From assembly GCA_036496025.1 (NCBI GenBank), contig DASXLW010000094.1:70401-134400 (forward strand): DNA of 64,000 bases, written 5' to 3'. Shown here in pieces: positions 10,179 to 17,787 of the stretch (positions are counted from its first letter, which is position 1; every line of letters begins with the position of its first letter). The notes beneath the pieces were generated by a model. It did not search any database. It was given only the letters and a program-made list of their open reading frames with translations, and was not told where the DNA came from. The position numbers and the translations under genes are program-made. The DNA comes from PALSA-505 sp036496025 (GTDB lineage: Bacteria; Actinomycetota; Actinomycetes; Streptosporangiales; Streptosporangiaceae).

Positions 10179-11564
10179 ATGTACGAGGTACCTTTGCGGC
10201 ACGCGGCGAACGCGGCCGCCGGCTGGCTGACGACCCTGGGGGAGCGGGCGGTCGGGGTCCCGGTCGACCCCGGCCAGCTGCGCCCCCGGCTGGCGACCGA
10301 GCTCGGCGACGCGGGCACCGACCCGGCCCGGGTGATCGACGAGCTCGCCACGGCCCTCCAGCCGGGCCTGGTCGCGTCCGCGGGCCCGCGCTACTTCGGC
10401 TTCGTGACCGGGGGCACGCTGCCCGCGGCGCTGGCGGCCGACTGGCTGGTGTCGGCCTTCGATCAGAACGCGGGCCTATGGGTCATGTCGCCGGCCGCCG
10501 CCGTGGTGGAGGAGATCGCCAGCGGCTGGCTGCTTGACCTGCTCGGCCTCCCGGCCGGGTGCGTGGTCGGCTTCGTGACCGGCGCCCAGATGGCGAACTT
10601 CTCCTGCCTGGCCGCCGCGCGCCATGCCCTGCTGGCCGCCGCGGGCTGGGACGCGGAGGCGGACGGGCTGCGGCACGCTCCGGAGCTGACGGTGATCGCG
10701 GGCGAGCAGGCGCACGCGACGCTGATCCAGGCAGTGCGGCTGCTCGGCCTCGGCTCGGCCGGCCTGCGCCGGGTGCCCGCCGATGACCAGGGCCGGATGA
10801 CGCCAGCCGGGCTGCGACGCGCGCTGGAGCAGGCCGATGGTCCCGCGCTCGTCTGCGCCCAGGCCGGCGAGGTGAACACCGGAGCCTTCGACCCGCTCGA
10901 CGAGATCGCCGCGCTGGTGCGGGACCGCGGACAGGCGTGGCTGCACGTGGACGGCGCGTTCGGGCTGTGGGCGGCGGCCAGTCCGGCGCTGCGCTCGCTG
11001 GCCGCGGGGGCCGCCGAGGCGGACTCCTGGGCCACGGACGGGCACAAATGGCTCAACGTGCCGTACGACTGCGGCCTGGCCATCGTCCGCGACCCCGCGG
11101 CGCTCGCCGCCGCGCTCGGCCTGACCGCCGCCTACCTTCCGGGTTCGGGGGAGCGGGACTCGTTCGCTTTCACCCCCGAGTCGTCCCGGCGGGCCCGCGC
11201 GCTGCCGGTCTACGCCGCGCTCAGGTCGCTCGGCCGCCACGGCGTGGCCGAGTTGGTGGAGCGCTGCTGCGCGCTGGCCCGGCTGGCGGCCAGCGAGCTG
11301 TCGCGCTGCCCGTCGGTGGAGGTGCTGAACGACGTGGTGCTGAACCAGGTGCTGCTGCGTGTGCGAGGGGCCGACACGGCGGCGGTGATCGAGCGGGTGC
11401 AGCGGGACGGGACGTGCTGGCTGGGCGGGACGAGCTGGCGCGGCGAGCCCGCGATCAGGTTCTCGGTGTCCAACTGGTCGACCACCGAGGGCGACATCCG
11501 GCAGGCGGCCGCCGCTATCGTCTCGGCCGTCGAGGCCGCCGCCGGTCCCGCCCCCGGGTCCTGA
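10179..11564 (+). CDS. PLP-dependent group II amino-acid decarboxylase family protein
   Basis: 461 residues, fold type I PLP enzyme related to aromatic-L-amino-acid and glutamate decarboxylases. The PLP lysine lies in TDGHKWLNVPYDCG; the ring-stacking and aspartate segment is HVDGAFGLWAA. GFVTGGTLPAALAADWL near residue 80 is typical of this group. I start it at the ATG at 10179 (MYEVPLRH), since the upstream in-frame ATG at 10152 lies in non-conserved sequence. It is monocistronic, divergent from the hydrolase and convergent with the amidotransferase 13 bases away. The actual amino acid is not predictable by eye; many such proteins are annotated only as aspartate aminotransferase-like. Confidence 0.82.
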   Translation: MYEVPLRHAANAAAGWLTTLGERAVGVPVDPGQLRPRLATELGDAGTDPARVIDELATALQPGLVASAGPRYFGFVTGGTLPAALAADWLVSAFDQNAGLWVMSPAAAVVEEIASGWLLDLLGLPAGCVVGFVTGAQMANFSCLAAARHALLAAAGWDAEADGLRHAPELTVIAGEQAHATLIQAVRLLGLGSAGLRRVPADDQGRMTPAGLRRALEQADGPALVCAQAGEVNTGAFDPLDEIAALVRDRGQAWLHVDGAFGLWAAASPALRSLAAGAAEADSWATDGHKWLNVPYDCGLAIVRDPAALAAALGLTAAYLPGSGERDSFAFTPESSRRARALPVYAALRSLGRHGVAELVERCCALARLAASELSRCPSVEVLNDVVLNQVLLRVRGADTAAVIERVQRDGTCWLGGTSWRGEPAIRFSVSNWSTTEGDIRQAAAAIVSAVEAAAGPAPGS

Positions 11565-11576
11565 ACCGGCCGGTCG

Positions 11577-12416
11577 TCAGGTGTCGATGTTCGGGTTGTC
11601 AGGGGGGAGCGGCACCAGCCGGGCCGGCGGGTCCGTGATCGCCACCGAAGATTCGATGCTCAGGTCGGGCCGCACGTGCACGAGCTCGCCGGGGGCGAGC
11701 ATGCGCCAGCCGCTCTCCCCGTCAAGCTCCTCGGACGCGATGACCACCGACCCGGCGGCGTCCAGGCCCGGAGCGTGTATCGACGAGGTCGCGCTGCGCA
11801 CGTGCAGGCCGGCCGATGCCCCGCCCGGACGCTCGAGGATGTGCAGGGCATGCTGATCCGGATAGCGCAGCGCCCACAGCTCGTCCGGGGTGGCGATGAC
11901 CGTGTTCAGCGAGGAGAGCGGCAGCCGGGCGGCGATCCACCGGGCCGCGGCGGTCATGCCCGCGCCGAGGTCTCCGCCGTGGGCGTCGGCCTGCTGGGTG
12001 ATCAGCGCGAAGAACCGCTCGGAGTCGGTGTCCCCGCCGACCAGGCTGAGATAAGAGCCGAGCTGCCGCTCTAGCCGCGGCAGCTCGCCGAACCCGCCGT
12101 TGTGCGCCATGACGCGGCCGTGCATCGCGAACGGGTGGGTGTTGTGCACCGTCCGCCCGCCGGCGGTCGCGTACCGCACGTGCACGACGAAGGTCGTCGA
12201 TTCGGCCCGTTTGGCCTCGTGGATGAACTCCTCGTCGGTGAACGCGGGCTCCGGCTGCTTGTCCAGCACCGGCGAACCATCGGGGGCGAAGAACCCGATG
12301 CCACTGCCGTCGGGGTTGCGGCGGCTCTGCGCCTCCAGCGAGTCGGGCGCGTCCAGCAGCCAGAACGTGGCCGGGACCCGTACGGTCCCGGCGGTCAGCC
12401 CGAACAAGCGGCACAT
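11577..12416 (-). CDS. Class II glutamine amidotransferase (EgtC/YafJ-like)
   Basis: 279-residue Ntn-type amidohydrolase. Removing Met1 exposes Cys2 (MCRLFGLTAG), the catalytic nucleophile. Family features are RRNPDGSGIGFF, FVVHVRYATAGG, NTHPFAMHGRVMAHNGGFGE and GGDTDSERFFALI. This matches stand-alone class II amidotransferase domains such as YafJ and, more distantly, EgtC of ergothioneine synthesis. No other ergothioneine genes are near, so egtC is not assigned. It is separated by only 19 bases from the TetR gene upstream on the same strand and could be co-transcribed with it. Confidence 0.85.
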   Translation of the reverse strand: MCRLFGLTAGTVRVPATFWLLDAPDSLEAQSRRNPDGSGIGFFAPDGSPVLDKQPEPAFTDEEFIHEAKRAESTTFVVHVRYATAGGRTVHNTHPFAMHGRVMAHNGGFGELPRLERQLGSYLSLVGGDTDSERFFALITQQADAHGGDLGAGMTAAARWIAARLPLSSLNTVIATPDELWALRYPDQHALHILERPGGASAGLHVRSATSSIHAPGLDAAGSVVIASEELDGESGWRMLAPGELVHVRPDLSIESSVAITDPPARLVPLPPDNPNIDT

Positions 12417-12435
12417 CGCGGCCTCCGGGGCCAGG

Positions 12436-13038
12436 TTACGCGCCGGTGAAGGCGGCGTCGGTAAGCGTGGCGGCGGTGCGCGCCGCGCTCGCGATCGCGG
12501 CGTCGGGCTGGAGCCCGCACAGGTCGGTGAGCACGAACAGCGCCTCGGCGCTGACGACGATCGCGAGGCCTTCCTTCAGGCGGGCCATCGCCCCGGGGGG
12601 GAGAGACGGCGGCCGCCCGGCGTCCTCGAACGGCGCCAGGGCGTAATCGATCAGGTCGAAGCGGATGCCCGGCCGGGCCTGCGCGGGCGCGGGCGCCGCG
12701 ATCGTGTGGGAGATCATCGCGCGCACCGCCCCCCGGTAGGCGTACACCCCGCGCATCAGGTACTCGCAGGCGAAGGCGATGCGCTCGGCCGGGTCGGCCG
12801 AGCCGGCGACCGGCGCGAGCGCCTGCGCCGCGTCCGGCCACAGGTCCGCCAGGGTCTCGCGCAGCAGCGAGACCAGGTCGGGAAAGTAGCGGTACGCGGT
12901 GGCCTCGGACACCAGGGCCGCGCGCGCGACCCGCGGCATCGTCACATCGGCCCCTGAGCGGGTGAGCTCCAGGCAGGCGTCGATGATGGCCGCGCGGGTC
13001 CGCGTCTTCTGGTTCGCGCGCACGTCCTTAACGGTCAT
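12436..13038 (-). CDS. TetR family transcriptional regulator
   Basis: 200 residues with an N-terminal helix-turn-helix (TRAAIIDACLELTRSGADVTMPRVARAALVSEATAYRYFPD split over residues 14-54), typical of TetR repressors. The ligand-binding C-terminal half is not recognised. It is divergent from the cupin-hydrolase gene across a 116-base region that contains a perfect 16-base palindrome and a second related inverted repeat; this is the classic layout of a TetR repressor controlling itself and its divergent target. The inducer is unknown but may be a substrate of the neighbouring hydrolase. Confidence 0.9.
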   Translation of the reverse strand: MTVKDVRANQKTRTRAAIIDACLELTRSGADVTMPRVARAALVSEATAYRYFPDLVSLLRETLADLWPDAAQALAPVAGSADPAERIAFACEYLMRGVYAYRGAVRAMISHTIAAPAPAQARPGIRFDLIDYALAPFEDAGRPPSLPPGAMARLKEGLAIVVSAEALFVLTDLCGLQPDAAIASAARTAATLTDAAFTGA

Positions 13039-13069
13039 CGGTCTGCGCCTCCCCTAATGTGATGGTGGT

Positions 13070-13136
13070 CTCTCTTTACGAGAGTAGCCTTGCATCAGTT
13101 ATAAGTGCTAGCTATCGTCATGAGAGTTAACTCTCA
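13070..13136. promoter_or_regulatory. Probable TetR operator pair in divergent promoter
   Basis: TGAGAGTTAACTCTCA at 13121-13136 is a perfect 16-base palindrome 18 bases before the cupin-hydrolase start. A second, imperfect repeat, CTCTC-5-GAGAG, lies at 13070-13084 close to the TetR start. Both share the half-site GAGAG. The position between a TetR gene and a divergent enzyme supports operator function for both promoters. Confidence 0.7.
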
Positions 13137-13154
13137 CAGACTGGAGAACGCAGC

Positions 13155-14402
13155 ATGGTCAAGGCTTCGATCGTCGGCCCCTCCGGCGGCGAGGTGGTGC
13201 CCCTGGGGTCCGCCACGATGCGGATCCTGGAGGACGGGGGGACCACCGGTCACCGCCTCGGGATCGGCGAGATCACCGTCGCCCCGCACAGCGACGGCCC
13301 GCCCCAGCACCGGCACACCCGGCACGACGAGGGCTTTTACGTGGTCTCCGGCACCGCCCGGTTCACGGTCGGCACGAAGACATACGACGCGCCGGCCGGC
13401 ACCCTGGCGATGATCCCGCCGGGCGCGCCGCACACGTTCGCCAACCCGGCCGGGGAGCCGCTGGTGCTGCTGAACACGTTCACGCCCGACCTGTACGTGC
13501 AGTACTTCCGCGACCTGCGCGCGCTGACCGAGCAGGGCGCGACCCTGACCCCCGAAGCCACCACCGAGGTCATGGGGCGGTACGCCACCGAGGTGGCCAC
13601 CGACTACGCCGAACCCGTGGGCACGGCCGCGTACACGGTGCCCTCAGCCACCGGCGCCGTCCCGGTCACGGTCACCGAACGCGGGCAGGGCCGCCCTGTC
13701 CTGCTGCTGCACGGCGGCGCCGGCCCTGACTCGGTGGCCGGATTCGCCGACCTGGTGGCTGCCCGGTACCCGCTGCGGGTACTGACCCCTGTCCACCCCG
13801 GGTTCGGCGGCACCCCGCGCCCCGCCGGGCTCGATTCGGTCCGCAAGCTCGCCGAGGTCTACCGGGACCTGCTCGGCCAGCTCGGCCTGACCGGGGTGAC
13901 GGTCGTGGGCAGCTCGGTCGGCGGCTGGGTCGCCGCCGAGCTCGCGCTGTGCGCCGGCGACCGCGTCGGCTCGCTCATCCTGGTCGACGCGGTGGGCGTG
14001 GCCAGCGCCGAGCACCCCGTGGCGGACTTCTTCTCGCTGACGCTCGACCAGGTGGTCGACCTCAGCTACGCCGATCCGGACGCGCACCGTATCGACCTGT
14101 CCGCGCTGACCGACGAGCAGAAGGCCGTCACCGCGGGCAACCGGGCGGCCCTGCAGGCCTACGGCGGGACGTCGATGGCCGATCCGGGCCTGGCCGCGCG
14201 GCTGGCGGGCATCGCCGCGCCCACGCTCGTGGTCTGGGGCGAGGCCGACCGGATAGCGACGCCGGCCTACGGCGAGCAGTTCGCCGCGGCCATCTCCGGC
14301 GCCACGTTCTGCCTCGTGCCCGGCGCCGGGCACCTGCCGCAGATCGAAGCCCCGGAGGCGTTGCTGACCCTGTTCGGGCGGTTCACCGGGATCGAGTTAT
14401 AA
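13155..14402 (+). CDS. Cupin / alpha-beta hydrolase fusion protein
   Basis: 415 residues with two catalytic-type domains. Residues 1-115 form a cupin with metal ligands in QHRHTRHDEGFYVVSG (His52, His54, Glu59) and His93 in PPGAPHTF. Residues 160-415 form an alpha/beta hydrolase with LLLHGGAG, nucleophile Ser254 in GSSVGG, acid Asp365 in WGEADRI and base His393 in GAGHLPQ, a complete triad. A helical linker of about 45 residues joins them. GGAGAACG lies before the ATG. Divergent from the TetR gene and likely repressed by it. The fusion suggests sequential steps such as ring-cleavage or isomerisation followed by C-C or ester hydrolysis, but no substrate can be named. The last 22 bases are duplicated just after the stop. 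Confidence 0.88.
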   Translation: MVKASIVGPSGGEVVPLGSATMRILEDGGTTGHRLGIGEITVAPHSDGPPQHRHTRHDEGFYVVSGTARFTVGTKTYDAPAGTLAMIPPGAPHTFANPAGEPLVLLNTFTPDLYVQYFRDLRALTEQGATLTPEATTEVMGRYATEVATDYAEPVGTAAYTVPSATGAVPVTVTERGQGRPVLLLHGGAGPDSVAGFADLVAARYPLRVLTPVHPGFGGTPRPAGLDSVRKLAEVYRDLLGQLGLTGVTVVGSSVGGWVAAELALCAGDRVGSLILVDAVGVASAEHPVADFFSLTLDQVVDLSYADPDAHRIDLSALTDEQKAVTAGNRAALQAYGGTSMADPGLAARLAGIAAPTLVVWGEADRIATPAYGEQFAAAISGATFCLVPGAGHLPQIEAPEALLTLFGRFTGIEL

Positions 14403-14427
14403 GCCGTTCACCGGGATCGAGTTATAA
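14381..14427 (+). repeat. Tandem duplication covering a stop codon
   Basis: The 22 bases that encode the last residues and TAA stop of the cupin-hydrolase (14381-14402) are repeated exactly at 14406-14427, period 25. The second copy is non-coding. It is probably a slippage or short tandem duplication of the gene end. Confidence 0.85.
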
Positions 14428-14457
14428 CTTGACTAGGCCGGGCTGCTCGCCTACCCT

Positions 14458-14480
14458 ATCGATATATCGTGATCGTATCG
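14458..14480. promoter_or_regulatory. Probable PadR operator upstream of padR-like gene
   Basis: CGATATATCG at 14460-14469 is a perfect palindrome followed by TGATCGTATCG, giving repeated ATCG blocks 22 bases before the PadR start. PadR-family repressors commonly bind ATAT-centred palindromes in their own promoters, so autoregulation of the padR-DUF1707 pair is likely. Confidence 0.55.
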
Positions 14481-14501
14481 TGAGAGGTAGGCGGAGAGCG
14501 G

Positions 14502-15242
14502 ATGATGGCGGCAGCTTCCGGCGCCGGTGAGTCCGGCCCCGGCTCGTTCGGAATATTCGACTGCCCGGGCGACCTGCTCGAGCAGATCCGCCGTGGCCTG
14601 CAGGCCCTGGCCGGCGGTCAGTGGAAGGGCGGCCCCTGGAAGGGCGGGCCGCACGCGAAGGGCTTCGGCGGCCGCAAGGGCCCGGGGCCCTGGGGCGGCG
14701 GCTTCGGCGGGTCCTGGGGCGGCTGGTGGCCGGGACCGCCCGGACCGCCCGGCCCGGCGCGCGGCCCCAAGGCCGGCCGCGGCGACGTGCGCGCCGCGAT
14801 CCTGGCCCTGCTGCGGGAAGCCCCGCGCAACGGCTACCAGATCATGACCGAGATCGAGGAGCGCAGCGGCGGCGCCTGGCGGCCGAGCCCCGGCGCGGTC
14901 TATCCCGCGCTGTCGCAGCTCGCCGACGAGGGGCTGATAGACGGCGAGGAATCAGGCGGCCGGCGCACGTTCCAGCTGACCGAGGCGGGCCGCGAGTACG
15001 TCGAGCAGCACCCCGAGATGGCGCGCGGCGCCTGGGAGTCGACGGCTCAGCAGGAGGCCTGGGAGGTACCCGGGCTGTTCGCCGAGGCGGCCCGGCTGGG
15101 CGGCGGGATCGTACAGCTCGCGCACGCCGGCACGCCCGAGCAAGTCCAGGCGGCCGAGCAGCTGCTGGAGCAGACCCGGCGCGAGCTCTACCGGATCCTG
15201 GCCGGGGATACCGGCGAACCAGACCAGCAGCAAGAGTTCTAG
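14502..15242 (+). CDS. PadR family transcriptional regulator with Gly/Trp/Pro-rich N-terminus
   Basis: 246 residues. The winged-helix PadR domain starts near residue 90 (GDVRAAILALLREAPRNGYQI) and continues through WRPSPGAVYPALSQL, GLI and the wing GGRRTFQLTEAGREYV. A C-terminal helix (residues 190-240) probably mediates dimerisation. Before the DNA-binding domain lies a low-complexity region of about 45 residues with repeats such as KGGPWKGGP and runs of Gly, Trp and Pro. GGAGAG precedes the ATG. The next gene starts directly after its stop, so the DUF1707 membrane protein is probably its target. Such PadR-membrane protein pairs usually respond to envelope stress; that role is inferred. Confidence 0.88.
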   Translation: MMAAASGAGESGPGSFGIFDCPGDLLEQIRRGLQALAGGQWKGGPWKGGPHAKGFGGRKGPGPWGGGFGGSWGGWWPGPPGPPGPARGPKAGRGDVRAAILALLREAPRNGYQIMTEIEERSGGAWRPSPGAVYPALSQLADEGLIDGEESGGRRTFQLTEAGREYVEQHPEMARGAWESTAQQEAWEVPGLFAEAARLGGGIVQLAHAGTPEQVQAAEQLLEQTRRELYRILAGDTGEPDQQQEF

Positions 15243-15731
15243 ATGAGCGGGGATAGCAGAATGGACGATCGCATCCGGGTTTCGGACGCCGACCGGGAGC
15301 GCGTGACGGCCCGGCTGCGCGAGCACTTCGCCGAGGGCCGGCTCTCCCAGGAAGAGCTGGACGAGCGGCTCTCCGCCGCCCTCGGCGCGAAGACCGCGGG
15401 GGACCTGCGGCGCGTCATGACCGACCTTCCCGGCCCGGCGCCGGTGCCGGCGCTGGCCGGGCCGCTGCGGCCCGCCGGCGGGCTCGCCTTCCGGCGCGGG
15501 CCGCGGTTGTGGCCGCTGGCGGCGTTCGCGCTGATCGCCGCGCTCGTGATCCCGGGCGCGGGCTGGATCTTCTTCGCGTTCTTCCAGTTCGTCCTGGCGC
15601 TATTCCTGGTGGCGAGCCTGGCGGGAGTCTTCGCGGTGGCCCGGTTCCGGCGTAATATGCGCCGCTACTGGCAGTCCGGCGAGGGCGCCAACTGGCGCCA
15701 GTACCAATGGCGCCAGTACCAGTGGCACTGA
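15243..15731 (+). CDS. DUF1707 membrane protein
   Basis: 162 residues. The N-terminal DUF1707 segment (RVSDADRERVTARLREHFAEGRLSQEELDERL, split across residues 12-43) is a short helical domain common in actinobacteria. Two hydrophobic segments follow at about residues 97-115 and 117-138, so it is a membrane protein with a cytosolic head. The C-terminus holds a duplicated WRQYQ unit encoded by two 14-base copies at 15693-15706 and 15708-15721. Its ATG is immediately after the PadR stop, implying one operon and regulation by PadR. Molecular function unknown. Confidence 0.85.
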   Translation: MSGDSRMDDRIRVSDADRERVTARLREHFAEGRLSQEELDERLSAALGAKTAGDLRRVMTDLPGPAPVPALAGPLRPAGGLAFRRGPRLWPLAAFALIAALVIPGAGWIFFAFFQFVLALFLVASLAGVFAVARFRRNMRRYWQSGEGANWRQYQWRQYQWH

Positions 15732-15753
15732 CCGCGGCCCGGTACCACCATCT

Positions 15754-17007
15754 CTAGGGCATCGGCAGCGGATGCCGCTGCGCCGCCAGCGCGAGCAGGA
15801 CGATCGCGTCCGTCCAGGCCAGCGGGGCGACCGAGGCGGGCTGCCCGCGGGCGTTGACCTGCTCGGGCAGCGAGCCGTACCCGGTGCGGTGAGCGGCCAG
15901 CCAGTCCAGCCAGTGGCCGGCGCCCGCGTGGTCACCGCAGGCCGCGTCGTAGAGCGCGAAGAAGGCGGTTTCCGCTGTCCAGGCCTCACCGGCGGCGCCG
16001 CCCCACGCGCTGCCCCCGTTCGGCAGCGTGAGCTGGCGCGCCGTCGCGGCGACGGCCTGCCGGACGGCGGAAGTCGCCGGGGCGAAGGGCGGCCCCAGGA
16101 AGGTGACGGCCGCATCCGCCCCGCTGCCGGAGTCCGGCGTGCGCTGGTACCCGCTGGCGCCGAAGCTGACCCGGATGGCCTGGCCGAGGCGGCGGGCCGC
16201 GGCCGACCAGCGCCCCGCGTCGTCGGCGTGATCGAGCGCGCGGGCTAGTCCGGCGGCGGCGCGCAGCCCGGTCCACAGCGGCGCCGCGATGCCCAGGGTG
16301 ACCGAGGACACCCGGTCCTCCCAGTAGTCCAGCGAGGCCGGCGGCAGCCCGTCCGGGCCCAGCAGCTCGACCGTCGCGTCGGCCGCGTTATGCACAGCCG
16401 GCCACAGGTCCCCGAGCGCCCGGCGGGTCGCGCGGTCGCTGCGCTGCGTGGTGTACCAGATCCATGCCGCCCACGGGAACCAGCCGACCGCGTCCAGCTC
16501 AGCGGGCCGTCCGTCCCGGACCGGCGCATCGCCGGAAAGCTCATACCGCGCGGCCCAGATGCCTGTTCGCGGCTGGACCCGGGCCAGGAACCGCAGGATG
16601 CCCAGCGCCGTGCCGCCGTGCCCGGTCACCGCGAGAGCGGCCGCAACCCAGCTCGAATCGCGGGGCCAGGCGTACTCCCAGCCCGGGCGCCAGGCCGCGG
16701 CGACCGCGCCATCGGGCTGGGTGAGCAGCCTGACGTCGAGCAGGGCCCGGGCCGCCATGGCGTGCTGCGCCCCGGTCGCGCCGGACACCAGTCCGCTGGC
16801 CAGCCAGCGCCGCTGGGCGGCATCGGGCGGCCGGGCCGCCGCGTGCGGCCCGGACGGCAAGGAGGCGATGCCGTCGGGCGCGCGCGGATCGGCCGCGATC
16901 CCGCCGTACCGCAGCGGCGCCACCACCGGTGGCTGGGCTGCTGCGCCGCCCGTACCCAGGACGACCGCGGCGAGCACCAGCGCCAGAACGGGTTTACGCA
17001 GCGGCAT
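15754..17007 (-). CDS. Secreted glycoside hydrolase family 15-like protein
   Basis: 417 residues with a Sec signal peptide (basic MPLRKP, hydrophobic LALVLAAVVL, probable cleavage after GGAAA). The mature part resembles the alpha/alpha barrel of glucoamylase/GH15 proteins: WEYAWPRDSSWVAAAL, GWFPWAAWIWYTT, LDYWEDR, AWTAETAFFALYDAA and LPEQVN with SVAPLAWTDAIVLLA near the end. The acidic residues in YWEDR and LPEQ are candidates for the catalytic pair, but I cannot prove activity by eye. It would act outside the membrane on starch-like or other alpha-glucans. Divergent from the dienelactone hydrolase with 45 bases between starts; convergent with DUF1707. Confidence 0.78.
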   Translation of the reverse strand: MPLRKPVLALVLAAVVLGTGGAAAQPPVVAPLRYGGIAADPRAPDGIASLPSGPHAAARPPDAAQRRWLASGLVSGATGAQHAMAARALLDVRLLTQPDGAVAAAWRPGWEYAWPRDSSWVAAALAVTGHGGTALGILRFLARVQPRTGIWAARYELSGDAPVRDGRPAELDAVGWFPWAAWIWYTTQRSDRATRRALGDLWPAVHNAADATVELLGPDGLPPASLDYWEDRVSSVTLGIAAPLWTGLRAAAGLARALDHADDAGRWSAAARRLGQAIRVSFGASGYQRTPDSGSGADAAVTFLGPPFAPATSAVRQAVAATARQLTLPNGGSAWGGAAGEAWTAETAFFALYDAACGDHAGAGHWLDWLAAHRTGYGSLPEQVNARGQPASVAPLAWTDAIVLLALAAQRHPLPMP

Positions 17008-17052
17008 CGCGGGCCTAGCCTAACCCGGCGGCGCCGTGCCAGGCTGCTGGCC

Positions 17053-17751
17053 ATGGGCGAGATGATCAACTACCAGAGCAACGGCGGAACCTCCGAGGGC
17101 TACCTGGCGGTGCCGCCCGCGGCCGCCCGCGAGCAGGTGCCCGCCGTCGTCGTGATCCAGGAGTACTGGGGACTGGTCCCCCATATCATCTCGGTGGCGG
17201 ACCGGCTGGCCGCCGCCGGATTCCTGGCCCTGGCCCCGGACTTCTTCCACGGGCAGGCCGCGCGCGAGCCGGACGAGGCGCAGCGGCTGCTGATGGGTCT
17301 GGCCATGGACCAGGCCGCGAAGGACATCGCGGGCGCCGCCACGTACCTGGCCGTGCGGCCCGACGGCAGCGGGGCCGTCGGCGCGGTCGGGTTCTGCATG
17401 GGCGGAAGCCTGGCGCTGTGGGCGGGCACGCTGTCCCAGCACATCACGGCGGCGGTGGCCTTCTACCCGGCGATGGGCTGGGAGCGGATGCAGCCATCCT
17501 GGCAGAACTACAGCGGTAAGGCGGCCCTCATCCACGCCGACGAGGCCGAGGGCGGATCGATGGCGCCCGGCATCCAGCAGGCCAGGCAGCTCATCTCCGA
17601 CGCCGGCGGCCAGGTGACCGTCGATGACTACGCCGGGACCGAGCACGCCTTCTTCAACGACGACAGGCCGGAGGTCTACCACGAGGCCGCGGCTATGCTC
17701 GCCTGGGATCGCACCCTGACCTTCCTGCATGACAAGCTGAGGTCCGCGTAG
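17053..17751 (+). CDS. Dienelactone hydrolase family protein
   Basis: 232 residues; alpha/beta hydrolase with the cysteine nucleophile of dienelactone hydrolases in GFCMGG. The supporting glutamate is in QEYWGL near residue 36 and the histidine in GTEHAFFND, so the Cys-Asp-His style triad is in place. The open frame runs far upstream across the antisense of the GH15 gene, so I use the ATG at 17053 (MGEMINYQSNGG), which matches the family N-terminus. Family members open dienelactones in chloroaromatic or protoanemonin breakdown, but many have unknown substrates. No aromatic-ring genes lie next to it. Confidence 0.88.
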   Translation: MGEMINYQSNGGTSEGYLAVPPAAAREQVPAVVVIQEYWGLVPHIISVADRLAAAGFLALAPDFFHGQAAREPDEAQRLLMGLAMDQAAKDIAGAATYLAVRPDGSGAVGAVGFCMGGSLALWAGTLSQHITAAVAFYPAMGWERMQPSWQNYSGKAALIHADEAEGGSMAPGIQQARQLISDAGGQVTVDDYAGTEHAFFNDDRPEVYHEAAAMLAWDRTLTFLHDKLRSA

Positions 17752-17787
17752 TCGGTAAACCGCTGCGATCGTGGGGAGAATGGAGGC

